Origin: Ascaphus truei
Taxonomy: Eukaryota; Chordata; Amphibia; Anura; Ascaphidae
DNA length: 64,000 nucleotides
Direction: 5' to 3'
Assembly (NCBI GenBank): GCA_036426205.1
Contig: CM071570.1
Coordinates: forward strand, 71,414,995-71,478,994
The translations under genes were made by a program, and so were the position numbers. Numbering within the stretch: the stretch's first letter is position 1; each line of letters starts with the position of its first letter. Under the pieces are notes generated by a model. That model saw only the letters and a program-made list of their open reading frames with translations. It had not been told where the DNA came from and made no database searches. Of this stretch, positions 1-10,199 are shown piece after piece.

Positions 1-462
1 CCCAAAACCACTTTATTTAAATAATCCTTTATAACCACTTCATCAAATATTTTTTTTTAACATTGCAAACATCGAGGCAAACATTTTAAATAAATCCAAA
101 ACAATCAGAAATTGTATGACATGCAAACGTCTAGCTTACTGGATGCTTTTTTCTTTAAATATGGCAGTCTGATTATTTTCTGTGTGTAGATGGAATCCTT
201 AACTAAACCTCTATTCTCTGTGTTCGAATGACCAGCAAGTTTTTGGAAGAATTCCAAATGTTTCTCTAACAGCAGGGAGCATGTCACTGTCTCATTGTAT
301 TCACTGCAGGCAACTGTTTCTGTTAGTACTGTAGTTTGTAGCATCATTTACAGATACTGAGTCTGACTGGACTACTTTAAATTTCCCAGCGTTTACCTAT
401 GTCAAGATTAATTTAAGACTATCTTTTGTAATTTTGAGGATTAAGGAAAGAAAATTAAATAA
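1..462. other. AT-rich stretch, nothing recognised
   Basis: No coding pattern, RNA gene or repeat family is recognisable here. The only long frame is an antisense 80-codon open frame without family resemblance or codon structure, and I treat it as chance. Confidence 0.5.

Positions 463-512
<50 letters not shown>
463..512. repeat. (TAC)n microsatellite
   Basis: About 16 uninterrupted ACT/TAC units, followed by a short run of TAA and AAT triplets. A simple-sequence tract with no coding role visible. Confidence 0.97.
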
Positions 513-609
513 ATAATCATAATAACCTTATATAGTGCTTTAAAAAAACCATTTACAACTATACAATAAAGCACACACGAGAGAAATATAGGCTAATACA
601 GAGTGGAAA

Positions 610-693
610 GTTCAATATTAAATTCATGACTGGTGGGGGTGCATTAATCATCTGATTAATGCATCCCCACCAGTCATGAATTTAATATTGAAC
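610..693. repeat. Near-perfect 41-bp-arm palindrome
   Basis: The left arm 610-650 is the reverse complement of the right arm 653-693 with a single mismatch (the G-run at 634-640 against the C-run at 664-668), separated by the two bases TC. The arms read GTTCAATATTAAATTCATGA inward. It would extrude as a long hairpin. It may be a small hairpin MITE, but no target duplication is obvious, so its mobility is only inferred. Confidence 0.9.
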
Positions 694-1178
694 AAAAAAT
701 GGGTAAACAAAAAAACCTGTTTTTAATGTCTTTGAGACAGGGGGCATCACAGACCATACAAAGCAGAAAGAAGGAGCAGCAAAACTAAAAGTGCAGACCC
801 TAAAAGATGATAAAGAGATTCTGGGAGTTGTTACCTAGATAGCTAGGATCTTGATTATATATGGTAGGACTTTATGGGGCCTAGTCTAGTAGCTTCAATA
901 AGTAACTAATCGAGCATTTGAGCACTTCTCGAGTGAGTTTGCATGTGTAGCTATTCAGAAAGCTCCAATAACTTGCCAAATTCACATGAGTTCTTCTTCG
1001 CAATCGGTCATGCTCTCGCTCAAGCAAACCATGCGAGAGGTCAACAAATTCTGAAACCTGCATTTTTTGGCAAATCAAGCTATTCTAGTAGCTCTGAGAT
1101 TCACATCGCGGCTGCAACTCGCAAGCAACAAGCACATTCTGATGATGAAATCAGCGATGTAACACTGAAGAAATTACT
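694..1178. other. Unassigned intergenic stretch
   Basis: Mixed-composition DNA. Opposing 65- and 143-codon frames overlap at 943-1078; the longer one runs into the TATATG repeat downstream, so neither is a credible gene. Confidence 0.4.
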
Positions 1179-1327
1179 GTTATATGTATATATATTATAT
1201 ATATATTATATGTATATATATATGTATATATATGTTATATGTATATATATTATATATATATTATATGTATATATATATATGTATATATATATGTATATAT
1301 ATGTATGTATATATATATATATATATG
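1179..1327. repeat. (TATATG)n/(TA)n microsatellite
   Basis: Alternating TATA and TATG/TGTATA words over about 150 bases, with no interruption longer than a base or two. It yields a long Tyr/Ile/Met open frame that is an artefact of the repeat. Confidence 0.95.
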
Positions 1328-2660
1328 CTACAATTTCAGATCTTGTAAAGGCAAGGGATAGTTATAATGAATAAAATACTGTATTTATTGGTTGTTGATG
1401 TATTTTTATACTAAATTTGTGCTGCAATAATAGCTGTTTGAATTAAAATAGTGCCATGTACAATACATTATGATTTCTTTTTCACTTAGAGGTATTAACT
1501 CCCCTTTCTATCAAATACCTTATAATATTTTGATCTACTGTACATTTTAATCCAATGGACCACATTGTTCTAGACTTTTATTACATACAGTGCATGTAAT
1601 TGCTGCAGCTTTGTCCTTCACACTGCAGGGTAAATCATGGTGTTATTGTTATACCCACTGCTTTTGTAACTCAAATTACATTTCTGACAAGTTGTAACAG
1701 CAGGGAAAATAGCAGCTTTATGATTTGTTTCGCTGTGATAACAATAGAAGTTGTAAGAGATTCTATCACCTTATGTTGAAAGTATTGTCATTTTCAATAT
1801 GGTGCATTTGGTTTTCTCAATCAGCCCTTCAGTTTATTTTACGTATGTGACTGTTCATATTAACCTACAGTATTTGGTTGTTTTATATTCAAAGAACTGA
1901 AGAGTGGGAATTTTTTCCCTTTTTTTTTGTCACTATAATTTTGATCTCTCTGGAAAAGTCTAAGGAATCCTGCTGAAACTCGCTCCTAAACATAAATGGA
2001 TTGTAAAAGTACATGTTTTCTATATTGACTCTTGCATCCAGGGAAGAGTACACATATTTTGTTTGATATTTGGGACAATACAGTAAATTAACTTATGGTG
2101 GTTGAATGGTAGAATAAATCTTTAATCAAAATCTCTTTTAAATTGTGATAGTGACGATCAAGACACTGTAACAGACTCTCACATTGAGTTCAATGGGAGT
2201 TTCCATGCAATAGTGCCTTGATTGACAATATTGCAATTTAATGAGTAACCTGCATGGTGTAATAAATGACCATGCTTTTCTGGATGATGATTCCAGAAAA
2301 AAGGAAGCTAAATAATTTTCTATATAAAAGGCATTGATCATTACAATAAGACCATGCTTCCTTATTTATAATATAAGAACAATTTGCTAAATTCAACAGA
2401 TTTTCGAGAGATTTTAATTCTTTAACATAGTGTCAGTTCATCCTTGTAAAGTAATCACTACTTATGATTTACATGTGGATGTAAACTATAGCTGCATATT
2501 CTATTATATTAAAATAATCTGTATTAATCATAAATTAGACCGGCATAATAGCAAAAAAATCCTCATCTATTGATCAATCTATCTAGGGCTGCCAGTGATA
2601 ATTCTAAGCAAGAGCAAAGAGAAATACTACATATTCAGATATACAGACGAGACCACGAGT
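1328..2660. other. AT-rich stretch, nothing recognised
   Basis: No frame longer than about 70 codons, no repeat family I can name, no RNA gene. It is plausibly unique intergenic or intronic DNA. Confidence 0.45.
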
Positions 2661-2667
2661 ATTCTAA

Positions 2668-2915
2668 AGCTTGCCTTAATTAACCCGGTTACATTCTGGG
2701 TATGTGCTGGGTGTAACCTGGCTAGTTTAAGGCAATTCTGCATTAAATAATGACCCATAGGATTAACACAGCAGGGATCCCTGGCAGTCGCATTCAGTTT
2801 GAATGGGACTGCCAGGGACCCCCGCTGTTAATCTGATGAGCCATTAATCAATGCAGAAATGCTGGATCTAGTTTAAGGCATGTATCCAGCATGTACCTGG
2901 GTGTACCTGGGTCTT
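2668..2915. mobile_element. Foldback MITE-like element
   Basis: The stretch folds on itself around 2790-2806. Inner arms 2762-2789 and 2807-2832 (ATTAACACAGCAGGG against CCCGCTGTTAAT) are nearly complementary. Further out, TCTGCATTAA at 2737 pairs with TTAATCAATGCAGA at 2843, and the copies of AGTTTAAGGCA near 2725 and 2869 together with the CTGGGTGTAACCTGG and CCTGGGTGTACCTGGG words lie symmetrically around the centre. There is no coding capacity. Probably a non-autonomous DNA transposon; the exact ends are uncertain. Confidence 0.6.
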
Positions 2916-2939
2916 TTTGGCGATTGCCACTGGTTTGTG

Positions 2940-3420
2940 TTAGAATAACCGTGTGTTCGAATAACAGACGTCCTGCACCATCTAGAGTCTGGGGACTTTT
3001 CTATTAATCTGCACCACTGTATATACCATCACAAGTGACTGCACCAATAAAGCATCCGTTTTATATACCCCTGCCTGGTTATCAGTCATTTGGACAGGGA
3101 GTACGGATGAATTATGTTTAGTGGGGACTGTCTCCGAGAAATCCTGGAGCTACTGGAACTGGAGGCGCTGGCACCTTGAAGAACATCAAAAGCCTGTCCT
3201 GGTCTCCTCAACATCGCAGACCAACTCAGCTCTCCTGACCCTCACAGGTATGCCAGCACCACACCAAGTTAGTAGCAGAGTAATATCTCCCAGTGTGGGG
3301 GAAACAGTGCTACGAGTAAATAAAAGTTCTACTTACCCCTGCCAGGATGAAGGCTGTCCTCTTCTTCCTCCTTGTCCTCTCCGTCCTCCGTGGGCAGGAA
3401 CATTACAATAAATAAAACAA
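2940..3420 (+). mobile_element. LTR-like retroelement fragment, family copy 1
   Basis: An AATAAA signal at about 3046 is followed, from 3121, by words that recur in the same order at 60,990-61,165: a GGGGACTGT or GGGATTGTCCCC word, GGAGGCGCTGGCACC, AAGCCTGTCCTGGTCTCC, and CAGGTATGCCAGCACCACACC. The polyadenylation signal followed by a shared downstream block suggests an LTR end plus an untranslated leader. No gag or pol reading frame is visible. It could instead be a SINE-like composite. Confidence 0.45.
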
Positions 3421-3423
3421 TGG

Positions 3424-4335
3424 CCACTAACCCCTTAATTACCTTAGTGGTTAGTAACCGCTATAGTAATTAAGGGGTAAACCCCTCCCCCGCTTTCCAT
3501 CACGGAGGCCTAACCACTATCCTCAGGGCAACTACCCCACCCTCTACCCATTGATATAAAAAAAAAAAAAAATAACACACAATCAATGTTTTTCTTACCT
3601 TTTGGTGTCTTCACCCTCCAATTACGACTGCAGCCGAGACCTCTTGATCCCCAACGCAATGCTCCTCAACTTCTGGTAAGTTATTTTCTTCATTCTTCAT
3701 TCTTCTGACTTCTTTACTTGTAATCCAATCCAATGGGGCGGATATGGTCCCGCTGGTTTCTTAAGCACAAATGAGATGGGACAGGCCTTATATAAGGCCT
3801 GGGTCTGTAACGTCACATTTGAGTGTCAGATGGTACACACCCAATCCGATTGGATGGTGTACCATGTGACAGATTCTTTTTTTTAAAGCATGTGTTGTCA
3901 TCAAAAAGGAGTGAAGCCAGCCAATCAGGAAGGCTATTCTTCCCTCCCTTTAAGATGATGTCTTGAAAAATGGCTGCCATCACATGTTACTCCAGCCAAT
4001 CAGATTAGGAGATATACCATATGAGGCAGCACATGGTACACTCCCAATCGTATTGGTTGTAGTAAACCATGTGACAGCTTCCAGTTTTAGTAAAGGATGT
4101 GACCTCCTTCCCTTTAAGAGGATGTCACATCTTTTACAGAACTTTTATTTACTTTATGCTGGCTGTTTTTTTAATGGGCATATCTGGATAATAGTAATTT
4201 TGCCCATCTGTACTGTATGTGCTGGGGTTGGGGGGAGGGTTGTTTGTATTTATTTTAATGTATTGCACTGTCATTTATTTTTTTGGAATGGGGAAAAGCG
4301 CTATTAGCATCTTTGGTTACTAGCACTTTTACCCA
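3424..4335. repeat. Composite repeat block with short palindromes
   Basis: Several short inverted repeats lie in series: CCCTTAATTAC at about 3434 against GTAATTAAGGGG at about 3466; GGTACACACCCAATC against GATTGGATGGTGTACC around 3832-3861; and a diverged relative of the latter near 4032-4073. A poly(A) run sits at 3558-3572. No gene frame is credible. This is interspersed-repeat debris rather than a single identifiable element. Confidence 0.5.
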
Positions 4336-4341
4336 TTCCTA

Positions 4342-4485
4342 TTGTTGGTACAGGGGGCAGGTGAAAGTATTAGTTACCCCAGGGTGGTGTTTAGGCGTTG
4401 TGAGAGGGTAGTGCGAGGGGTTAACCTAAGCCTAAGCACCCACCCTGGGGCATCTACCAGCTTCACTCATCCCCTGTACCAACAA
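4342..4485. repeat. 144-bp foldback repeat
   Basis: TTGTTGGTACAGGGG at 4342 is the reverse complement of CCCCTGTACCAACAA at 4471-4485, and an inner block ACCCCAGGGTGG (4376) pairs with CCACCCTGGGG (4440), with TTAGG/CCTAA nearer the loop. The loop is 30-40 bases. A hairpin MITE-like unit without coding capacity. Confidence 0.75.
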
Positions 4486-4599
4486 CAAAGCAGTGCCTGC
4501 TATTTAACCATTTCATTAACTTAGCAATGAACTGAGGGCAGGGTACCCGGGGCTTCCCGGGGATCCTTAAAGGTCTCTGGGGTCACTGCAGGTCACCTA

Positions 4600-4930
4600 G
4601 GAGTCCCCACCAGCCTCCGGTATCAATCAAGTACAGTCAAAATAAAATGCTTTAACTGGCGCCAAAATATTGCAACATTTTAGAGTACGATAAATTTATC
4701 ACTGCTTAGCGTATAGCAGTTGCTGGCAAAAAAAGTCAATTTTGGCTTTTTTTGGCTTCTTGTATGACTTTTTGTCAGAGTGTTAAAGCTTGTTAAAAAG
4801 CCATAAGAGCATGATACTGCACTGTTATCGAGGTTTAGTGACTATCAAAACAGGCAATATCATGCTTTAAGAGCATTTGATGTTCATTAAGACATCCATC
4901 GAAGTTTAGTAAATGAGCCCCTATGTATTC
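4600..4930. mobile_element. MITE end (AGTAAATGAGCCCCTA terminus)
   Basis: The block ends in GTTTAGTAAATGAGCCCCTA near 4905-4923, a terminus of the kind that caps many small amphibian DNA elements. Upstream words such as AAGAGCATGATACTGC and ATCATGCTTTAAGAGCAT suggest internal inverted structure. The left end is not resolved and there is no coding capacity. Confidence 0.4.
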
Positions 4931-5530
4931 ATACAGGAATCAAATAAAATTTTGGACAACAGTTCCTTCAAGCTAATCAGGCTACTAATTCAGCATACTG
5001 TACAGTGGGAGAAAATCCCGGGATAGACTGGATGGTGAGATTTTGAAGCTGAAGGAACAGTTAGAACCATTTAAAGGTTGAACAGAATTCAGTATCCTAG
5101 AAGATAAGATTAAAAGTAAAATAGATAAAGTTAAAGAGTTAATATTTGTCAAACAGAAAAAAATCTTCAGACACAGAAAGATTATGATAATAACAAACAA
5201 AGAAATTGAAAAACAGATAAAATCATAATTGAATGGGAACAAGAGAATATAGAAGAGATAAAGCACAATGACGACAGTGTCAACCAACAAGAGAGATCTA
5301 CAGTAAGTTGCATCCAAAAGGGAAAAATGTTCGATAAAAAGGATAAATAGAGATCAACAAAAAGAATATCCAATTAATAATAGGAGGGAAATAATTCTGC
5401 CCATCAAACTTTCTGTCAGAATGGAAGAGATCAACAGGATAGACAAAATAATAGAGGATAGAAAATAAATTGCAATCACAATAGAGACAACACTTATCCC
5501 AATAGAAACTAGCATGAAGACAGTCTAGAC
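4931..5530 (+). pseudogene. Penelope-like element ORF, N-terminal domain fragment (part 1)
   Basis: In shifting plus-strand frames this encodes a lysine/asparagine-rich helical domain. NKILDNSSFKLIRLLIQ is followed by LKLKEQLEPF, KIKSKIDKVKELI and then HRKDYDNN. The same order occurs in the antisense PLE at 17,700-18,296 (LMTLLISN, LQTKLEPF, SRIDKLYS, QRDKLDCENN). This is the region that precedes the reverse transcriptase in GIY-YIG-carrying PLEs. Stops and frameshifts are frequent. It is cut at 5530 by a hAT insertion and appears to resume at 8155. Assignment rests on comparison with the second copy in this window. Confidence 0.6.
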
Positions 5531-7626
5531 CAAGCATGTCAAACTCAAAGGCTAACACGGGCCAAATAAACAAGGTTTAAGTTTAGGTGGGCCGCAAAAA
5601 AACAAAAACTTAAATTTTCATAGAAACGTAGGTTTATTTCGAAAGTACAGTATAAAAAAAAGAACAAGAACAACGATAAAATTAATGTTTTCTTCCTGAC
5701 ACTTGGCATCTCTGACTCTCTCTCTCTCTCTCTGACTCTCTCCCTCCCTCTGACTCTCTCCCTCCCTGACTCTCTCCCTCCCTCTCTGACTCTCTCCCTC
5801 CCTCTCTGACTCCCTCCCTCCCTCTATGACTCTCTCCCTCCCTCTCTGACTCTCCCTCTCTCTCTGACTCTCTCTCTCCCTCTCTGACTCCCTCTGACTT
5901 TACTCTCCCTCCCTCTCTCTGACTCCCTGTCTCTGACTCCCTCTCTCTGACTCCCTCTCTCTCTCTGACTCCCTCCCTCTCTCTGACTCTCTCCCTCTCT
6001 CTGACTCTCTCTCTCTCCCTGACTCTCTCTCTCCCTCTCTCTCTCTGACTCCCTCTGACTTTACTCTCCCTCCCTCTCTCTGACTCCCTGTCTCTGACTC
6101 CCTGTCTCTGACTCCCTCTCTCTGACTCCCTCTCTCTCTCTGACTCCCTCCCTCTCTCTGACTCCCTCCCCTCTCTGACTCTCTCTCTGACTCTCTCTCT
6201 CTCTGACTCTCTCTCTCTGACTCTCTCTCTCTCTCTGACTCTCTCTCCTCTGATTCTCGCTCTCTGACTCTCTCTCTCTGACTCTCTCTCCCTCTCTCTG
6301 AATCTCTCCCTCCCTCTCTCTGACCTCTCCCTCCCTCTCTCTGACTCCCTCTCTCTGACTCCCTCTCTCCCTCTGACTCTCTCTCCCTCTGACTCTCTCT
6401 CTCTGACTCTCTCCCTCTGACACTCTCCCTCTGACTCTCTCCCTCCCTCTCTCTGACTCTCCCTTTCTCTCCCCCTCTCTCCTTTCTCTCCCCCTCTCTG
6501 ACTCTCTCTCAGACACTCTCTCTCTCTCTCAGACACACTCTCTCTCTCAGACACTCTCTCTCTCAGACACTCTCTCTCTCTGACACTCTCTCTCTCAGAC
6601 ACTCTATCTCTCTCTCAGACACTCTCTCTCTCTCAGACACTCTCTCGCTCAGACACTCTCTCTCTCTGACACTCTCTCTCTCTGACACTCTCTCTCTCTG
6701 ACACTCTCTCTCTCTGACACTCCCTCTCTCTGACACTCTCTCTCTCTGACTCTCTCTCTCTCTCTCTCTCTCTCAGACACACACACTCTCTCTCTCTCTC
6801 AGACACACTCTCTCTCTTAGACACACACTCTCTCTCTCACTCTCTCTCTCAGACATTCTCTCTGACACTCTCTCTCTCTCTTAGACACACTCTCTCTCTC
6901 TCTCTTAGACACACTCTCTCTCTCAGACACTCTCTCTCAGACACTCTCTCTGACACTCTCTCTCTCAGACACTCTCTCTCAGACACTCTCTCAGACACTC
7001 TCTCTCTCAGACACTCTCTCTCTCTCAGACACTCTCTCTCTCTCTGACACTCTCTCTCTCACTCTCTCTCAGACACTCTCTCTCTCAGACACTCTCTCTC
7101 TCTCTTAGACACTCTCTCTCTCTCTCTCAGACACTCTCTCTCTCAGACACTCTCTCTCTCTCTCTCTTAGACACTCTCTCTCTCTCTCTCTCAGACTCTC
7201 TCTCTCTCTCAGACTCTCTCTCTCTCAGACACTCTCTCTCACTCTCTCTCAGACACTCTCTCAGTCACTCTCTCTCTCAGACACTCTCTCTCTCTCAGAC
7301 ACACTCTCTCTCAGACACACTCTCTCTCTCTCTCAGACACACTCTCTCTCTCAGACACTCTCTCTCTCAGACACACTCTCTCTCTCTCAGAAACACTCTC
7401 TCTCTCTCTCTGACACACTCTCTCTCTCTCCGACACACTCTCTCTCTCAGACACTCTCACTCTCTCTCTCAGACACTCTCACTCTCTCTCTCAGACACTC
7501 TCTCTCTCTCTCAGACACTCTCTCTCTCTCAGACACACACACACACAGAGATACACACAGATACACAGATACACACAGATACACACACACACACACAGAT
7601 ACACACCCATACACAGATACACACAG

Positions 7627-7670
<44 letters not shown>

Positions 7671-7674
7671 ACAG

Positions 7675-7708
<34 letters not shown>

Positions 7709-8146
7709 TGGAGAGCAGAGGCAGCGACGGATGTGAGTGACTGGGGGGAGAGGGAGAGGGAGGAGAAAAGGCATGCGATCCGTGCAGGACAGGCAAATGT
7801 ACAACTATCTCCCTCCCAGCACTCCCCTACCTTCTCCTATCAGCCGGGGCAGAAGGGGACGGGACACCGCGCAGCCACCAGCAGACAGAGGAGCCAGGAG
7901 CGGGAAAGCAGACACAAAGTGGAAGCCCCGCCCCTGGCTTCCTCTCTGCCTGCAGCCAATCCCCTGCGGCCCGGCCGGCATGAAGGAGGGATGTGGGGAG
8001 GGATAATCGGAGGGATGGTGGGGAGGATACTCGCGGCGCCCCTCTAGGCAAGCCACGGCGCACCAGATTGGGAACCACTGGGCTGGGCCGCAAATATGTT
8101 CATTGTGGGCCGCATGCGGCCCGCAGGTCGCGACTTGACATGCTTG
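5531..8146. mobile_element. Non-autonomous hAT element (Charlie-like) with 8-bp TSD
   Basis: Perfect 12-bp terminal inverted repeats (CAAGCATGTCAA at 5531, TTGACATGCTTG ending 8146) are flanked by the 8-bp duplication GTCTAGAC at 5523-5530 and 8147-8154. That fits the NTCTAGAN target preference known for hAT-Charlie elements. Subterminal GGGCCGC and GCGGCCCGC words are typical of this group. There is no transposase. The interior is about 2 kb of CT and CA simple sequence followed by a GC-rich 400-bp segment. The insertion splits a PLE coding fragment. Confidence 0.93.
5711..7709. repeat. 2-kb (CT)n then (CA)n array inside the hAT element
   Basis: 5711-7528 is built from CTCTCT runs punctuated by TGA or CAGACA at irregular spacing (CTCTCTCTGACT, later CTCTCTCTCAGACA). 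7529-7709 changes to ACACACAGATACACAC and pure (AC)n. All open frames across it, including a 306-codon Arg/Glu/Ser frame, are translations of the repeat and not genes. Such a long purine/pyrimidine-asymmetric tract could form triplex or non-B DNA. Confidence 0.97.
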
Positions 8147-8154
8147 GTCTAGAC

Positions 8155-8363
8155 AATCAAATAATGTTCATGTAACATACAGGAGACCCAATTAGACAGT
8201 ACAAGATATCACTTTTTCTTAGACTGGCACAAATAGAAAGAGAAATGAGGAGAGACAGTCCAACAAGAAGGGAACAACACAGCCTGATCAGTAAGAAGAA
8301 AACTAATAGAGGATTCAAAGGGAAAAGAGGAGGAAAGACAAAGAAAACGACCAAGAAAAAGAA
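8155..8363 (+). pseudogene. Penelope-like ORF fragment (part 2)
   Basis: Across the hAT insertion the plus strand continues as lysine/arginine-rich coding-like sequence (for example GNNTA, RRKLIEDSKGKEEERQRKRP) comparable to the basic low-complexity segment between the N-terminal domain and RT in the antisense PLE at 17,282-17,700. It breaks off at about 8363, where a Tc1 element begins. Weak on its own; its position supports it. Confidence 0.4.
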
Positions 8364-9738
8364 AATGTTCAATTTTAATACTTTGTCGAGAATCCTTTGC
8401 TTGAAGTCAGGAACGCATGGACATCACCAAACATTGGGTTTCCTCCTTTGTGATGCTTTGCTAGGCCTTTACTGCAGCTGTCATCAGTTATTGTTTGTTC
8501 GTGGGTCTTTCTGCCTTAAGTTTTGTCTTCAGCTAGTGAAATGTATGCTCAATCAGGTTGAGATCAGGTGATTGACTCGGCCATTGCAGAATATTCCACT
8601 TCTTTGCCTTAAAAAACTCCTGGGTTGCTTTCGCAGTATGTCTTGGGTCATTGTCCATCTGTAAAGTGAAGCGCCGTCCAATCAACTTCGCTGAATTTGG
8701 CTGAATATGAGCAGACTATATATCCCTATACACTTCAGAATTCATCCGGCTGCTTCTGTCTTCTGTCACATCATCAATAAACACTAGTGACCCAGTGCCA
8801 ATGTAAGCCATGCATGCCCATGCCATCACACTGCCTCCACCATGTTTTACAGATGATGTGGTATGCTTCGGATCATGAGCCGTTCCAAGCCTTCTCCATA
8901 CTTTTTTCTTCCCATCATTCTGGTACAGGTTGATCTTAGTTTCATCTTTCCATAGAATTCAGTTCCAGAACTGGGCTTGCTTTTTTAGATATTGTTTGGC
9001 AAAGTCTAATCTGGCCTTTCTATTCTTGAGGCTAATGAATGGTTTGCACCTTGTGGTGAACCCTCTGTATTTGCTCTCGTGAAGTCTTCTCTTTATGGTA
9101 GACTTGGATAATGATATGCCTACCTCCTGGAGAGCGTTCTTCACTTGGCTGGATGTTGTGAAGGGGTTTTTCTTTACCATGGAAAGTATCCTACGATCAT
9201 CCACCACTGTTGTCTTCCGTGGACATCCAGGCCTTTTTGTGTTGCAGAGCTCACCCTTGCGTTCATTATTTCTCAGAATGTACCAAACTGTTGATTTGGC
9301 CACTTCTAATGTTCCTGCTTTCTCTCTGATGGATTTTCTTTTATTTGCAGCCTAAGGATGCCCTGTTTCACTTGCTTTGAGAGCTCCTTTGTCCGCATGT
9401 TGTGGGTTCACAGCAACAGCCTCCAAATGCGAATGCCACACCTGAAATCAACTCCAGACCTTTTACCTGCTTAATTGATGATGAAAAAACGAAGGAATAG
9501 CCCACACCTGTCCATGAAACAGCTTTTGAGTGAATTGTCCAATTACTTTTGGTCCCTTGAAAAAGAGGGTGCCACATATTAAAGAGCTGTAATTCCTAAA
9601 CCCTTCCTCCAATTTGGATGTGAATACCCTCCAATTAAAGCTGATAGACTGCATATAACTTGAATTTATTTTGGTACACAGCCGAAATAACAAAACTTGT
9701 ATCAGTGTCCAATTATTTCCGGACCTAATTATATATAG
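8364..9738 (-). mobile_element. Inactive Tc1/mariner element, 3'-truncated
   Basis: The upstream end (antisense orientation) finishes near 9738 with CCAATTATTTCCGGACCTAA, a Tc1-type terminal inverted repeat. The transposase remnant and its 5' untranslated part fill the rest. No matching inverted repeat is present at the low-coordinate end, where the coding tail stops abruptly against PLE-like sequence at about 8363. The copy is therefore truncated and cannot move on its own. Confidence 0.88.
8390..9398 (-). pseudogene. Tc1-like transposase pseudogene
   Basis: Translation starts at 9398 (MRTKELSKQVKQ), enters the paired helix-turn-helix domain (STVWYILRNNERKG, RPGCPRKTT, STIKRRLHESKY) and reaches the DDE core. 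The catalytic acidic residues are still present in WKDETK, DNDPRHTA and SPDLNLIEHTF. The frame is broken at least three times: a frameshift after the first 25 codons, a stop just before the first catalytic motif near 8957, and further stops after the third motif. Length matches the usual ~340-residue Tc1 transposase. A binding-and-cleavage enzyme of cut-and-paste transposition, now dead. Confidence 0.92.
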
Positions 9739-9754
9739 TTATATTAACTGTCTA

Positions 9755-9846
9755 TGTCTGTGTGTGCGTCACTGTGTGTGTGTGCATGCATGCATCTATC
9801 TGCGCGTGCATGTGTGTGTGCCTGCCTCTGTGTGTTTGTGTGCCTG

Positions 9847-9892
<46 letters not shown>
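9755..9892. repeat. (TG)n microsatellite
   Basis: Imperfect TGTGTG/TGCATG words lead into a perfect (GT)n run at about 9851-9888. Six-frame Cys/Val open frames across it are artefacts. Confidence 0.96.
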
Positions 9893-9894
<2 letters not shown>

Positions 9895-9929
9895 CCTGCC
9901 ACTGTGTGCCTGGGTGCCTCTGTCTCCCA

Positions 9930-10055
9930 AGCACAGAGCCCAGCCACCTCTGTGGCATGTGTGCCAGAGTCCAATCTCCACTGCACGTGTGTGCCAGAGT
10001 CCAGCCACCACTGCTCATGTGCACCAGGGTCCAGCCACCACTGCGCATGTGCGGC
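9930..10055. repeat. 30-bp minisatellite, about four copies
   Basis: GTGTGCCAGAGTCCAGCCAC-type units recur at 9959, 9989 and 10019 with a diverged copy before them and a partial one after. The step is 30 bases. It directly follows the TG repeat and may have grown from it. Confidence 0.8.
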
Positions 10056-10199
10056 GAGACTCGGCAAAGTGTTTTTTTGTGCATGCGGGAGCATGATGGC
10101 AACGCACGACGGGCGCGAGTGATGGCGCATGCCTGTTAGTACCATGACATGACATCACTCGTGTTACAGTTTTTCATTATAACGCAAGGATTTTTCCCC

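Noticed and set aside
5682..6824. Long antisense Arg/Glu/Ser open frames (up to 306 codons)
   Set aside because: They are translations of CTCTCT/TGACTC simple repeat; all frames stay open for the same trivial reason.
7447..7804. Antisense Cys/Val-rich frames
   Set aside because: Translations of the (CA)n and CAGACA repeats.
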